Positions 1-7,030 are shown, counted from the first letter of the stretch. The stretch: 23,342 nt of DNA from Microbacteriaceae bacterium (GCA_029979375.1 JAPOHQ010000012.1:1-23342); one strand, 5' to 3'. The notes: generated by a model not told the origin, from the letters alone. A program made the numbers and translations.

Positions 1-508
1 GGCAAGCTGATCCCACCGTCAGGACGGGAACGCGCCGAGGTCCGCTGACTCGATCACCGACCAGGCCGCCATTTTGGGCGAGAAGGTTGAGCTGCGCCGA
101 GTCTCGGCGGTTGAGGCCGCTGGCGTTGATGCCTACCTGCACCGCACCAGCCGTGACCTACCACCACAGGTGGGCGTGCTACTCGGCTTCGAGGGTTCTG
201 ACAGCGACACCGCACACGACATCGCAGTTCACATCGCGGCCTTCAGCCCGCAGTATCTGACCAGGGATGAGATCCCTGCCGACGTTGTGGCGAAGGAGCG
301 CGAGATCGCTGAGGAAACCGCTCGCAATGAGGGCAAGCCTGAGGTCGCGCTGCCAAAGATCGTGGAGGGCCGCGTAAACGGCTTCTTCAAGGAGACCTGC
401 CTTGTTGACCAGGATTTCGCCAAGGACAACAAGCAAACCGTTGGAAAGGTTGCAGAGGCTGCCGGCATCAAGCTGACGGGCTTTGTCCGCTTCCGCGTGG
501 GCGCTTAG
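1..508 (+). CDS. tsf: Elongation factor Ts, C-terminal part (5' end off window, frame disturbed near base 45)
   Basis: EF-Ts is the guanine-nucleotide exchange factor that recycles EF-Tu during elongation. From about base 47 the frame reads ADSITDQAAILGEKVELRRV, the EF-Ts dimerisation-domain signature. It continues through HIAAFSPQYLTRDEIP, the EGRVNGFFKETCLVDQ block and the terminal GIKLTGFVRFRVG, as in the family, to the TAG stop at 506-508. The N-terminal EF-Tu-binding part lies outside the window. In the first 45 bases no single frame is open, but moving between frames 1 and 2 yields a sensible EF-Ts stretch (GKLIPPS, DGNA, AEV, ADS). That implies an extra base near 22, a missing base near 34 and an extra base near 43. 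A TTG at 74 could be read as a start, but it lies inside the conserved domain and is not the real one. A hairpin terminator follows the gene. Confidence 0.95.
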
Positions 509-510
509 AC

Positions 511-559
511 CAAAAAGACAGCTCAGGGCTCGGCATTTGCCGGGCCCTGCTGCTTTTTG
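511..559 (+). terminator. Rho-independent terminator after tsf, possibly bidirectional
   Basis: An 11-bp stem (524-534 with 539-549, one G-U pair) closes an ATTT loop and is followed by a T tract at 554-558. Matching A-rich sequence at 512-516 and a CAG/CTG pair extend the stem, so it would have a T tract on either strand. It separates tsf from pyrH, so pyrH probably has its own promoter. Confidence 0.85.
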
Positions 560-596
560 AGCCCTAGTATTGTCTGAGGCTTTATCTGGAGGTTGT

Positions 597-1295
597 ATGG
601 CAAAAAAGCGCAGAGTGCTCCTAAAGATCTCCGGTGAGGCCTTTGGTGGGGGTTCGCTGGGGGTAAACCCAGACGTGGTAGCTGACATCGCTAAGGACAT
701 CGCCAAGGCTGCAAAAGACGTCGAGATCGCCATCGTCGTCGGTGGCGGAAACTTCTTCCGCGGGGCAGAGTTATCCAACCGCGGCATGGATCGCGGACGT
801 GCCGACTACATGGGCATGCTGGGCACGGTTATGAATGCCCTCGCACTTCAAGACTTCATCGAGCAGGCGGGTGCTGCGGTGCGCGTTCAGACCGCAATCT
901 CGATGGCACAGGTTGCTGAACCATACCTACCGCTGAGGGCCATCAGGCACCTCGAGAAGGGACGGGTAGTTGTATTTGGTGCCGGAGCAGGGCTTCCCTA
1001 CTTTTCCACCGACACGGTGGCCGCGCAGCGCGCCCTAGAGATTCATGCCGACGAGGTTCTCGTCGCAAAGAATGGCGTGGATGGCGTCTACTCCGCCGAT
1101 CCAAAGAAGGACCCCAGCGCTAAGAAACTTTCAGAGATCAGCTACCAGCAGGCATTGATTCAGGGCCTGAAAGTGGTAGATGCAACAGCTTTCTCGCTCT
1201 GCATGGACAACAAGATGCCGATGCGGGTATTCGGTATGCCAGAGATCAGCTCAGCACTGCTGGGCAAAAACGTCGGCACCAGCGTGAAGCCATAG
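597..1295 (+). CDS. pyrH: Uridylate kinase (UMP kinase)
   Basis: This cytoplasmic enzyme phosphorylates UMP to UDP with ATP, in de novo pyrimidine synthesis. It belongs to the amino-acid kinase fold. The 232-residue protein is normal length and shows the family blocks in order: KISGEAFGGG at residues 9-18, GGGNFFRG, DYMGMLGTVMNALALQ, then DTVAAQRALEIHADEVLVAKNGVDGVYSADP and DATAFSLCMDNKMPMRVF near the C-terminus. I chose ATG 597 because GGAGG sits at 588-592; a TTG at 570 would add nine residues before the conserved MAKKRR start and lacks such a site. A TAGTAT hexamer at 565-570, just past the tsf terminator, is a plausible -10 element. It is followed by frr 15 bases downstream, the usual pyrH-frr pairing. 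Confidence 0.97.
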   Translation: MAKKRRVLLKISGEAFGGGSLGVNPDVVADIAKDIAKAAKDVEIAIVVGGGNFFRGAELSNRGMDRGRADYMGMLGTVMNALALQDFIEQAGAAVRVQTAISMAQVAEPYLPLRAIRHLEKGRVVVFGAGAGLPYFSTDTVAAQRALEIHADEVLVAKNGVDGVYSADPKKDPSAKKLSEISYQQALIQGLKVVDATAFSLCMDNKMPMRVFGMPEISSALLGKNVGTSVKP

Positions 1296-1310
1296 CCCAA
1301 AGGAAACAAG

Positions 1311-1871
1311 ATGATTCAGGAAACCCTTGCCGAAGCCAAAGACAAGATGGACAAGGCGGTTGAGGCAACCAAGGAAGAATTCGCACAGATCCGAACCGGC
1401 AGGGCAAACCCGGCAATGTTTCAAAAGGTGATGATCGACTACTACGGCACTCCAACCCCACTCTCGCAGCTGGCTGGCATCCAAAACCCAGAGGCGCGAT
1501 CAATTTTGATCACCCCATATGACAAGGCCGCCCTAGGGGACATCGAACGAGCCCTGCTCGCAATGCCGAATCTTGGAGCTCAGCCCAACAGTGATGGCAA
1601 CCTGATTCGCATCAACCTGCCCGAGCTGACCGAGGAGCGTCGCAAGGAATATGTGAAGCTAACCCGTGATAAGGCAGAGCACGGAAGGGTCTCGGTTCGC
1701 AACATCAGGCGCAAGGCCAAGGAAGATCTTGAGACGATCAAAAAAGATGGCGATGCTGGCGAGGATGACATCGAGCGCGCCGAGAAGGAGCTTGAGGCAA
1801 TCACCAAGGCCCACGTCGACAAGATTGACGATGCCCTGAAGAACAAAGAGGCCGAGCTGCTTGAGGTCTAG
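1311..1871 (+). CDS. frr: Ribosome recycling factor
   Basis: RRF works with EF-G to split the post-termination ribosome so that subunits and mRNA can be reused. The 186-residue product matches the family's usual length of about 185. Seen in the sequence are RTGRANP at residues 28-34 (domain I), IQNPEARSILITPYDK (domain II), NLIRINLPELTEERRKEYVK, and the basic helix RVSVRNIRRKAKEDL, ending in the long third helix of domain I. ATG 1311 has an AAGGAAA ribosome-binding stretch ahead of it. Its stop is immediately followed by the TTG start of cdsA, so translation of the two is probably coupled. Confidence 0.97.
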   Translation: MIQETLAEAKDKMDKAVEATKEEFAQIRTGRANPAMFQKVMIDYYGTPTPLSQLAGIQNPEARSILITPYDKAALGDIERALLAMPNLGAQPNSDGNLIRINLPELTEERRKEYVKLTRDKAEHGRVSVRNIRRKAKEDLETIKKDGDAGEDDIERAEKELEAITKAHVDKIDDALKNKEAELLEV

Positions 1872-2693
1872 TTGGATAGCGCGAAGACTCGGACACTAGG
1901 CCCAAGGCTGGCCGTTGGCTTCAGCCTCGGGGGAGTGTTTCTGCTATCGCTTCTCCACCCCTTCGCCTTCACGACGTTTACCGCCGTCTCCTGCGCAATT
2001 GCGACCAAAGAGCTTGGTGATGTGCTTCGCCATGGCGGTTGGCACGTCCCAAGGGCAATTCCCGTTTTTGCCGCCGGCATCGTTTACTCGACATTCCTTT
2101 TTGGTGCCAGTGGACACTGGTTAGCTCTACTCGCCTCGGTCTCGGCCCTGGTCGCATGGCGAATTGGGCTGCTGCTTGCCGGCAAGGCTTCACGGCAACC
2201 GAAGCAGACGTTGCGGGACTTTGGGGCGACGGGCTTCGCCCTGGTTTATGTCCCGCTGCTCATCAGCTACGCCGTCCTCCTGATTCGCCGGGATGATGGA
2301 GTTGCCTGGGTGCTCGGTTTGGTGCTTACCGTGGTCATGATTGACACCTTCGGCTACCTCGTTGGCCGTTTCTTTGGAAAGACCAAGCTGATTCCAACCA
2401 TCAGCCCCAAGAAGACCTGGGAGGGCTTTCTCGCAAGCGCGCTTGGGGCCCTGCTCGGTGGATTGATTCTTGGTTGGTTAACCCAGACTTCACTCGGCTT
2501 TGCTTTGATATTTGCCGTGGCAATCCTAATCAGCTCCGTGCTCGGTGATCTCTCCGAGTCGCTGATCAAGCGCGACCTCGAAGTCAAGGACATGGGCGAT
2601 GCACTGCCGGGTCACGGCGGTTTCATGGATCGGATCGACTCGCTGCTACCTTCCGCCTTCGTTGCCTTTCTGCTGGCCCAGGTCGCCTTCTGA
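1872..2693 (+). CDS. cdsA: Phosphatidate cytidylyltransferase (CDP-diacylglycerol synthase)
   Basis: This integral membrane enzyme condenses CTP with phosphatidic acid to CDP-diacylglycerol, the precursor of the anionic phospholipids. The 273-residue sequence is a chain of hydrophobic helices, starting at about residues 13-35. It carries the family signature near the C-terminus: SVLGDLSESLIKRDLEVKD followed by PGHGGFMDRIDS, with the metal-binding Asp residues. The start is TTG directly after the frr stop, with GAGG about five bases upstream inside frr. The stop TGA overlaps the ATG of the next gene (ATGA). The pyrH-frr-cdsA order is widespread in bacteria. Confidence 0.95.
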   Translation: MDSAKTRTLGPRLAVGFSLGGVFLLSLLHPFAFTTFTAVSCAIATKELGDVLRHGGWHVPRAIPVFAAGIVYSTFLFGASGHWLALLASVSALVAWRIGLLLAGKASRQPKQTLRDFGATGFALVYVPLLISYAVLLIRRDDGVAWVLGLVLTVVMIDTFGYLVGRFFGKTKLIPTISPKKTWEGFLASALGALLGGLILGWLTQTSLGFALIFAVAILISSVLGDLSESLIKRDLEVKDMGDALPGHGGFMDRIDSLLPSAFVAFLLAQVAF

Positions 2694-3238
2694 TGGCACT
2701 CGAGAAGGTCTTGCCTAGAGTGTCCGGCTACAACCCGGAACAGGTCGATGCACTCATGGATCGGATCAGGCGGCAATACGAGAACCCAGGTAGCAGAATC
2801 ATCATCCCCTCCATGCTTGCGGCCGTGAGATTTGATTTTTCACCGGGGGGATATCGAATCGAACAGGTCGATGAGGCAATTGCTCAGGTGGCGGAGGACT
2901 TTGATAAGCGGGAGATTGAAAGACGCTTGGAGAGAATCGGCATCCAGGCCATGGCAAGAGAGGTCAAGAGCCAGCTCAAGGCCATCAATGATCGGCTCAG
3001 CAAACCGGCCGGGGAGCGTTTCAGTCCGGCACGCAACGGCTATAGCGGCAAGGTGGTAAACCGCTTGTTGTCGGAGTTGCTGATTGAGGCCGATCAACTA
3101 AAGGGACCTCCAACCATGGATATTCGAACCCGCCCACTGGGGACCAGTAGGGGTGGACCCAGCCGCCTCGAGGTGAACGAGTTTCTCGCCCTGGTGGTTG
3201 GAGTTATTCACCGGCAACAGCTGATTGCCTCGAAATAG
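2693..3238 (+). CDS. DivIVA-domain repeat protein, small
   Basis: This 181-residue soluble protein carries repeats of the short DivIVA-type motif (Gly-Tyr-x-x-x-x-Val-Asp). Two copies are clear: SGYNPEQVDALMDRI at about 11-25 and GGYRIEQVDEAIAQV at about 52-66. Two more look degenerate: NGYSGKVVNRLLSEL at about 115-129, and a unit ending RLEVNEFLALV at about 158-168, which has lost the Tyr. Between them lies a charged helical stretch (about 68-102). DivIVA-repeat proteins are common in actinobacteria; canonical DivIVA/Wag31 organises polar growth and septation, but the role of these short repeat forms is not established. ATG overlaps the cdsA stop by one base, so it is probably cotranscribed with cdsA. 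It lacks the long coiled coil of true DivIVA. Confidence 0.8.
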   Translation: MALEKVLPRVSGYNPEQVDALMDRIRRQYENPGSRIIIPSMLAAVRFDFSPGGYRIEQVDEAIAQVAEDFDKREIERRLERIGIQAMAREVKSQLKAINDRLSKPAGERFSPARNGYSGKVVNRLLSELLIEADQLKGPPTMDIRTRPLGTSRGGPSRLEVNEFLALVVGVIHRQQLIASK

Positions 3239-3274
3239 GCTTCACCAATAGGCTTAAAGCTTCCTATCCAGGAG
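3225..3274 (+). promoter_or_regulatory. Candidate promoter and Shine-Dalgarno before the transglycosylase gene
   Basis: TTGCCT at 3225-3230 and TAGGCT at 3249-3254, spaced 18 bases, resemble -35 and -10 hexamers. AGGAG at 3270-3274 lies four bases before the GTG start at 3279. The nonamer AATAGGCTT occurs twice, at 3234-3242 and 3247-3255, so the -10 box is part of a 13-base direct repeat. The assignment rests on sequence resemblance only. Confidence 0.4.
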
Positions 3275-3278
3275 ATTC

Positions 3279-3860
3279 GTGGCAAAACACGCTAAGAGAA
3301 GAGCACGCCCAAGGCGACACCTATTCGCTCTGGGCTACTTTTTTGCTGCCTCCTTGGTGATGGTTTCGGCGGTCGACCCCTATTCGGGAACCATGGCTTC
3401 GGCTAACACCGTGCAGACCTACGAGGAACCGATCGTCGAATATCAGACCCTCAGGCTGCTGCCACTCGGAGGGGCGAGCTTCGTGCGCGGTGATTTCGAG
3501 GTTCTCACTGGTGAGGACGCAAGGCCGATTACCGTCCGCCGGGCCCCTATGCCCGAACCGGGGACCGTGAAGGCTTTTGCACTTGTCCAGGTGGAGGAGC
3601 GGGGCTGGGATTACAACCAGTTCTCCTGCCTCGTAAAGCTCTGGGAGCGAGAGAGCAACTGGCGCTGGAATGCGACAAACAAGTCCTCCGGAGCCTATGG
3701 AATTCCGCAGTCGCTGCCAGCATCCAAGATGGCTAAGGCGGGAGCCGACTGGAGAACCAACCCCGAAACGCAGGTCAGATGGGGGATTGGCTACATCGAC
3801 GGCCGCTATGGCTCGCCGTGTGCAGCGCTAGTCCACTCCGATGAATACAACTGGTACTGA
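3279..3860 (+). CDS. Lytic transglycosylase-like secreted or membrane-anchored protein
   Basis: This is a probable cell-wall enzyme of the SLT/lysozyme-like family. The 193-residue protein begins with a basic stretch (KRRARPRRH), then a hydrophobic helix at about 15-32 that should act as signal or anchor, then a roughly 60-residue linker. The C-terminal domain (about 108-193) contains FSCLVKLWERESNW, with Glu125 as the likely catalytic acid, then SGAYGIPQSLPASKMAKAGADW and WGIGYIDGRYGSPC, ending in a Tyr. This matches the short transglycosylases frequent in Microbacteriaceae. The two Cys residues (in FSCLV and GSPCAA) could form a disulfide outside the cell. GTG 3279 was chosen because AGGAG sits at 3270-3274. 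The stop overlaps the next ATG (ATGA-type). Cleavage of peptidoglycan is inferred from the family. Confidence 0.8.
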   Translation: MAKHAKRRARPRRHLFALGYFFAASLVMVSAVDPYSGTMASANTVQTYEEPIVEYQTLRLLPLGGASFVRGDFEVLTGEDARPITVRRAPMPEPGTVKAFALVQVEERGWDYNQFSCLVKLWERESNWRWNATNKSSGAYGIPQSLPASKMAKAGADWRTNPETQVRWGIGYIDGRYGSPCAALVHSDEYNWY

Positions 3861-4156
3861 TGGCTCGGGGAAAGCGAAGACGCGGAACACCCAAGCGGGA
3901 ATACGAAGAGCTCGATGTTTCTAGGCTGAGGCTCTCCATTCCTCATGTTGAGCTAAAGCGGGGCATCGAGTTTCAGGTCCAGCAGACCATGGGCACCAAC
4001 GCCGAGGAGGGCAAGACCTGGATCTGTCCGATGTGCGTCGTGGTTATCGAGCAGGGAGTAGTTCACACGGTTGCCTGGGATGTTCACCGCGGAGTGCAGT
4101 CGCGCCGCCACTTCCACAACAACTGCTGGAAACTCTTTGATGGGCTGCTGCCCTAA
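3860..4156 (+). CDS. Conserved small Cys/His-rich protein, putative zinc site
   Basis: This 98-residue basic protein has no confident function. It starts with a Lys/Arg-rich tail (residues 4-13). Its second half has the pattern CPMC at 56-59, then His69, His84 and His86 and Cys89 in RRHFHNNCW. The arrangement looks like a small treble-clef or ribbon-type zinc site. Similar short actinobacterial proteins, with a CPGC pair and a closing RRHWHxxCW, are often labelled ATP/GTP-binding protein without good reason; I see no nucleotide-binding loop here. It overlaps its upstream neighbour by one base and its TAA overlaps the next ATG by one base, so it is translated within a three-gene run with the transglycosylase and the hydrolase. 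Confidence 0.75.
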   Translation: MARGKRRRGTPKREYEELDVSRLRLSIPHVELKRGIEFQVQQTMGTNAEEGKTWICPMCVVVIEQGVVHTVAWDVHRGVQSRRHFHNNCWKLFDGLLP

Positions 4157-4860
4157 TGGAGATCAGGTCAAACACCGAGCTTCCATCCGTTCGCGAAGAT
4201 ATCGAACTTCAAACCGAAGATGGTCAAACCCTTGTCGGTGAGCTAGCAACCCCTGTCAGTGGCTCGCCAACCTGCACGCTGATCACGCTGCACCCGCTGC
4301 CCACTCACGGCGGCTTCATGGACTCGCACCTTCTGCGAAAGGCGGCAAACCGGCTTCCCCACATGATTGGTGCGGCAGTCCTTCGGTTCAATACCCGTGG
4401 CACCGAATCCCCTCGTGGAAAGTCGACTGGCGACTTTGATGGCGGGAGTGCCGAGCGCCACGATGTTGCCGCTGCCGTTAAATTTGTAAAGCAGCGCAAT
4501 CTACCCAAACCTTGGCTCGTGGGCTGGTCGTTTGGAACCGAACTTGCCATCAAGTACGGCCCCGACCATGACATTGCCGGTGCAATCCTGCTTTCCCCAC
4601 CGCTCCACCGCGCCACGAGTGAAGATCTAATGCGCTGGAATGAATTCGCCAGGCCCTTGATCGCCCTGGTCCCAGAGCTTGACGAGTTTCTTGCTCCTGC
4701 AGAGGCTGCGCAGAAGTTTGCTGTCGTGCCTGCCGCGCACGTGCTGGCTTTTGATGGTGAGAAACACCTTTGGGTTGGCGAAGGTGCCACGAGAAGAGTT
4801 CTAAACCAGATTGCCGAGACGGTTAGACCAGGCAGCTCACCGCTGCCAACCGAGGCTTAG
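4156..4860 (+). CDS. Alpha/beta hydrolase
   Basis: This is a serine hydrolase of the alpha/beta fold, 234 residues. The nucleophile elbow is GWSFG with Ser125. His204 in EKHLWVG fits the catalytic His, and Asp176 in the PELDEF segment is the best candidate for the acid. The early strand and oxyanion region read TLITLHPLPTHGGFMDSHL followed by LRFNTRGTESPRG, resembling the COG2945 group of predicted hydrolases. There is no signal peptide, so it is probably cytoplasmic. The substrate cannot be told from sequence. ATG overlaps the previous stop by one base. Its TAG overlaps the stop of the convergent gene by three bases, leaving no room for a terminator between them. Confidence 0.85.
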   Translation: MEIRSNTELPSVREDIELQTEDGQTLVGELATPVSGSPTCTLITLHPLPTHGGFMDSHLLRKAANRLPHMIGAAVLRFNTRGTESPRGKSTGDFDGGSAERHDVAAAVKFVKQRNLPKPWLVGWSFGTELAIKYGPDHDIAGAILLSPPLHRATSEDLMRWNEFARPLIALVPELDEFLAPAEAAQKFAVVPAAHVLAFDGEKHLWVGEGATRRVLNQIAETVRPGSSPLPTEA

Positions 4861-5906
4861 CGAAGCTGCTGGAGCGGCATCCACACTTCGCGAATGATTA
4901 GAAGCACCGATGCCGCGACTGGAATGGCAATCAAAGCGCCAAGCACGCCTCCCAGAGTTCCGCCCAAGAGGGCTGCAATCACGACGATTGAGGCGGGAAT
5001 CGAGACCGCCTTTTTCATAACCCTGGGGCTAATCAGGTAGGCCTCGACCTGCAAGTAAATCAGGTAGTAGACAAGAACCCATAGGGCGTAAGGAGCTCCA
5101 GATAGGTAGCTAACACCCACAACCACTACACCTGCCGAGGCTGGTCCCACGAGCGGAATCAGGGCCAAAATAAAGGCGCTCAGGCTCAATAGCAGTGCAA
5201 ATTGTGACCCCATGATGGTGAGGAAGGCAAACAGCACTGTCGCGTGCAGGGCTGCAACCGAGCTCTGACCCATGACCCAGCGACCAACCGATAGCGCAAC
5301 CTGGTCTGTTAGCTTCCGGAAACGCTCGCGCTTGCTGGCCGAAGTCAGTTTTGCCAGGTAGTCCTTCATGCTCTCAAGAGATGCCATGAAGTAGATGCTG
5401 AGAATAACGACGATGATGAAACCAACCACACCGCTGAGGACCCCGATTCCCACCTGAAGCACACCACCGAGCAGTTCAGGCCAGTTGTCGGCATTGGTCA
5501 CAAATGCAAGAAAGTTGTCGGCAGCGTGAGAGATGTTGCCGCCTAGTTGAGCATCCCAACTAGCAACCAAATCGTTGCTAATCACGTTGTTTGCAATGGT
5601 GGGGATGCGATTGATCAGCTTGCCGGCCTCGCTGACTGCCGTAGGGATGATCGCCCACAAAAGCAGCGCCACGAGACCCAAAAATCCCAAGATCACAATG
5701 ATTACGGCGAGCGGTCGCGGAAGCCTCCAGCGGACCAAAGACCTAACAATTGGGTCCATGCCGAGCGCGATAAACAGGGCAATTCCTACGTAGGTGAGGA
5801 TGGTGATCGACTGGCTGATGGCGGCGCCCAGTGCAATTGCAACCAGCACCCCCAGGCCTCCGGTCAGGCCAAGCTGGAAGGCGTTGGTAATCCTCGCGCG
5901 CTCCAT
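4857..5906 (-). CDS. AI-2E family transporter (PerM/YdiK-like membrane protein)
   Basis: This is a polytopic inner-membrane protein of 349 residues with about eight predicted helices. They lie in an N-terminal group (about 13-75), a loop-rich soluble segment (about 85-140) and a C-terminal group (about 145-340). The C-terminal motif ALIPLVGPASAGVVVV, the segment LVYYLIYLQVEAYLISPRVMKKAVSI and the GGTLGGVLGALIAIPVAA block are typical of the AI-2E transporter family. Family members have been linked to autoinducer-2 export or to Na+/H+ antiport; the substrate here is unknown, and the family name should not be taken as proof of quorum signalling. The ATG follows the upstream stop directly (TAAATG), with GGAGGA as ribosome-binding site inside the preceding gene, so translation is probably coupled to the coiled-coil protein. 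Confidence 0.88.
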   Translation of the reverse strand: MERARITNAFQLGLTGGLGVLVAIALGAAISQSITILTYVGIALFIALGMDPIVRSLVRWRLPRPLAVIIVILGFLGLVALLLWAIIPTAVSEAGKLINRIPTIANNVISNDLVASWDAQLGGNISHAADNFLAFVTNADNWPELLGGVLQVGIGVLSGVVGFIIVVILSIYFMASLESMKDYLAKLTSASKRERFRKLTDQVALSVGRWVMGQSSVAALHATVLFAFLTIMGSQFALLLSLSAFILALIPLVGPASAGVVVVGVSYLSGAPYALWVLVYYLIYLQVEAYLISPRVMKKAVSIPASIVVIAALLGGTLGGVLGALIAIPVAASVLLIIREVWMPLQQLR

Positions 5907-6965
5907 TTAGTCCTCCAAGTCGGCTACGTCAGCTACCACGCTACGCAGGTTTCGCAAATAAGTCTTGCTTGACTGGACCGCATTCTCAAGGTTTCGAAGC
6001 TCTTCCTTGGCTGCCTTCACTAGTTCGGCTGCCGCTTTTTGGGCATCCGCGCTTGTAGCAACCGCCTCGAGCTCGGCCGCGTGAAGCATGGCCTCCGCCT
6101 TTGCTCGGGCCTCCTGCAAGAGCTTTGACTGGACCTTTGCGGTTTCCATCTCCAAAGACTGAACCTCGGTGCGGAGGGTGCGGGCTGCAAGTTTGAGATC
6201 TGTGATGTCGCGCTGGGCGGCTTCCAAGTATTCCTGAGTTTGACGCACAGCCTCACTGTGCTTGGCGAGGTATTCCTCTTCGGCCTCCTTGCGGCGTCTC
6301 TCAATTTGAGACTCAAGCTTGCTCAGCGCATGTTCCTTGGCCTTCTGGTCGATCTTGGCATCCTCGGCAAGCAAAAATCGCTTTGCTGCGAGGTCGGACT
6401 CGAGTTCAGCTCGCCTTGCCTCGAGCTCCCGTTTGGCGGTGGTGCGCATGGCAGCTATCTCGGTGGCCACCTGACCCCTGGTTCGCGCAGCCTCGGCTTC
6501 CGCTTCAAGGATTAGCTGTCGGGCACGGTCCTCAGCGGACTTGAGGGTGCCTTGGGCCTCGATATTGGCCTCTGCGATTCTTGCCGCGCTTCGCCTCTCG
6601 GCCGTCTCAAGTTGGTCGCGGTAGAGTCCCTCGATTTCCTCCCGCTGTCTGTCCAGCTCAGTCTCGGTGGCGGCGACTAGATTGTCGGCCTCAAGCTGGG
6701 CGTCGCGCTTGAGTTGAATCGCGATCTCCTCGGCTTCGCTGAGCAAGCGAGATGCCTTTGAGCCAAGTGCCGAGTAGGAAGGTTGATCCCGAAGGCTGAG
6801 CTCGGTCTCGAGCTCTTCGACCCTTAGATTGAGCCGCTTCACGGTCTCGGCAAGGTCATCGTTTGTCTCGCGAAGTCTGACAACCTCTGCGGTTAGGGAC
6901 CTAAGCTCACGGTCGACTGCATTGGTTTCATATCCCCTGCGGACGAGCTCAAACTTTTCGGCCAA
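5907..6965 (-). CDS. DivIVA-like coiled-coil protein
   Basis: The product is 352 residues from a TTG start. Residues 5-22 (FELVRRGYETNAVDRELR) match the N-terminal DivIVA signature. An Arg/Glu-rich coiled coil follows at about 20-60, then a short break (SYSALGSKASRLLSEAEEIA) and a very long Ala/Glu/Lys/Arg helix to the end, with almost no Pro or Gly. This is the architecture of DivIVA/Wag31 and of the FilP/Scy type of actinobacterial polar scaffolds; which one it matches cannot be told by eye. A start at 7049 would add 28 residues (with a Cys/Leu-rich stretch) and overlap the divergent gene, so TTG 6965, with GGGGGTG a few bases before it, is preferred. It abuts the AI-2E-family gene in the same transcript. 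Confidence 0.8.
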   Translation of the reverse strand: MAEKFELVRRGYETNAVDRELRSLTAEVVRLRETNDDLAETVKRLNLRVEELETELSLRDQPSYSALGSKASRLLSEAEEIAIQLKRDAQLEADNLVAATETELDRQREEIEGLYRDQLETAERRSAARIAEANIEAQGTLKSAEDRARQLILEAEAEAARTRGQVATEIAAMRTTAKRELEARRAELESDLAAKRFLLAEDAKIDQKAKEHALSKLESQIERRRKEAEEEYLAKHSEAVRQTQEYLEAAQRDITDLKLAARTLRTEVQSLEMETAKVQSKLLQEARAKAEAMLHAAELEAVATSADAQKAAAELVKAAKEELRNLENAVQSSKTYLRNLRSVVADVADLED

Positions 6966-7030
6966 GTTGGCACCCCCGAGTCTGCGAGTAAACTTTTGCG
7001 AGCTAGCAAAGTCTACTCGGAGCAATAAAC
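6966..7030. promoter_or_regulatory. Divergent intergenic region with a symmetric dyad (candidate operator)
   Basis: These 65 bases separate the coiled-coil gene (leftward) from the membrane protein (rightward), so both promoters should lie here. At 6996-7009 the sequence reads TTGCgAGCTaGCAA, a dyad symmetric except at two positions; one more symmetric pair (6995/7010) flanks it. A second, wider inverted pair CCGAGT/ACTCGG lies at 6976-6981 and 7015-7020. The form suits a homodimeric regulator, but no protein can be named. CGGAG at 7018-7022 serves as the Shine-Dalgarno of the rightward gene. Confidence 0.4.

Noticed and set aside
179..787. 202-residue open frame on the - strand across tsf, its terminator and pyrH
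   Set aside because: It runs antisense through two certain genes and a hairpin terminator, shows no recognisable domain, and its openness follows from codon bias of the sense genes.
4305..4790. 161-residue - strand open frame inside the alpha/beta hydrolase gene
   Set aside because: Antisense to a gene with a complete catalytic triad; composition rich in Ser, Arg and Pro as expected for a shadow frame.
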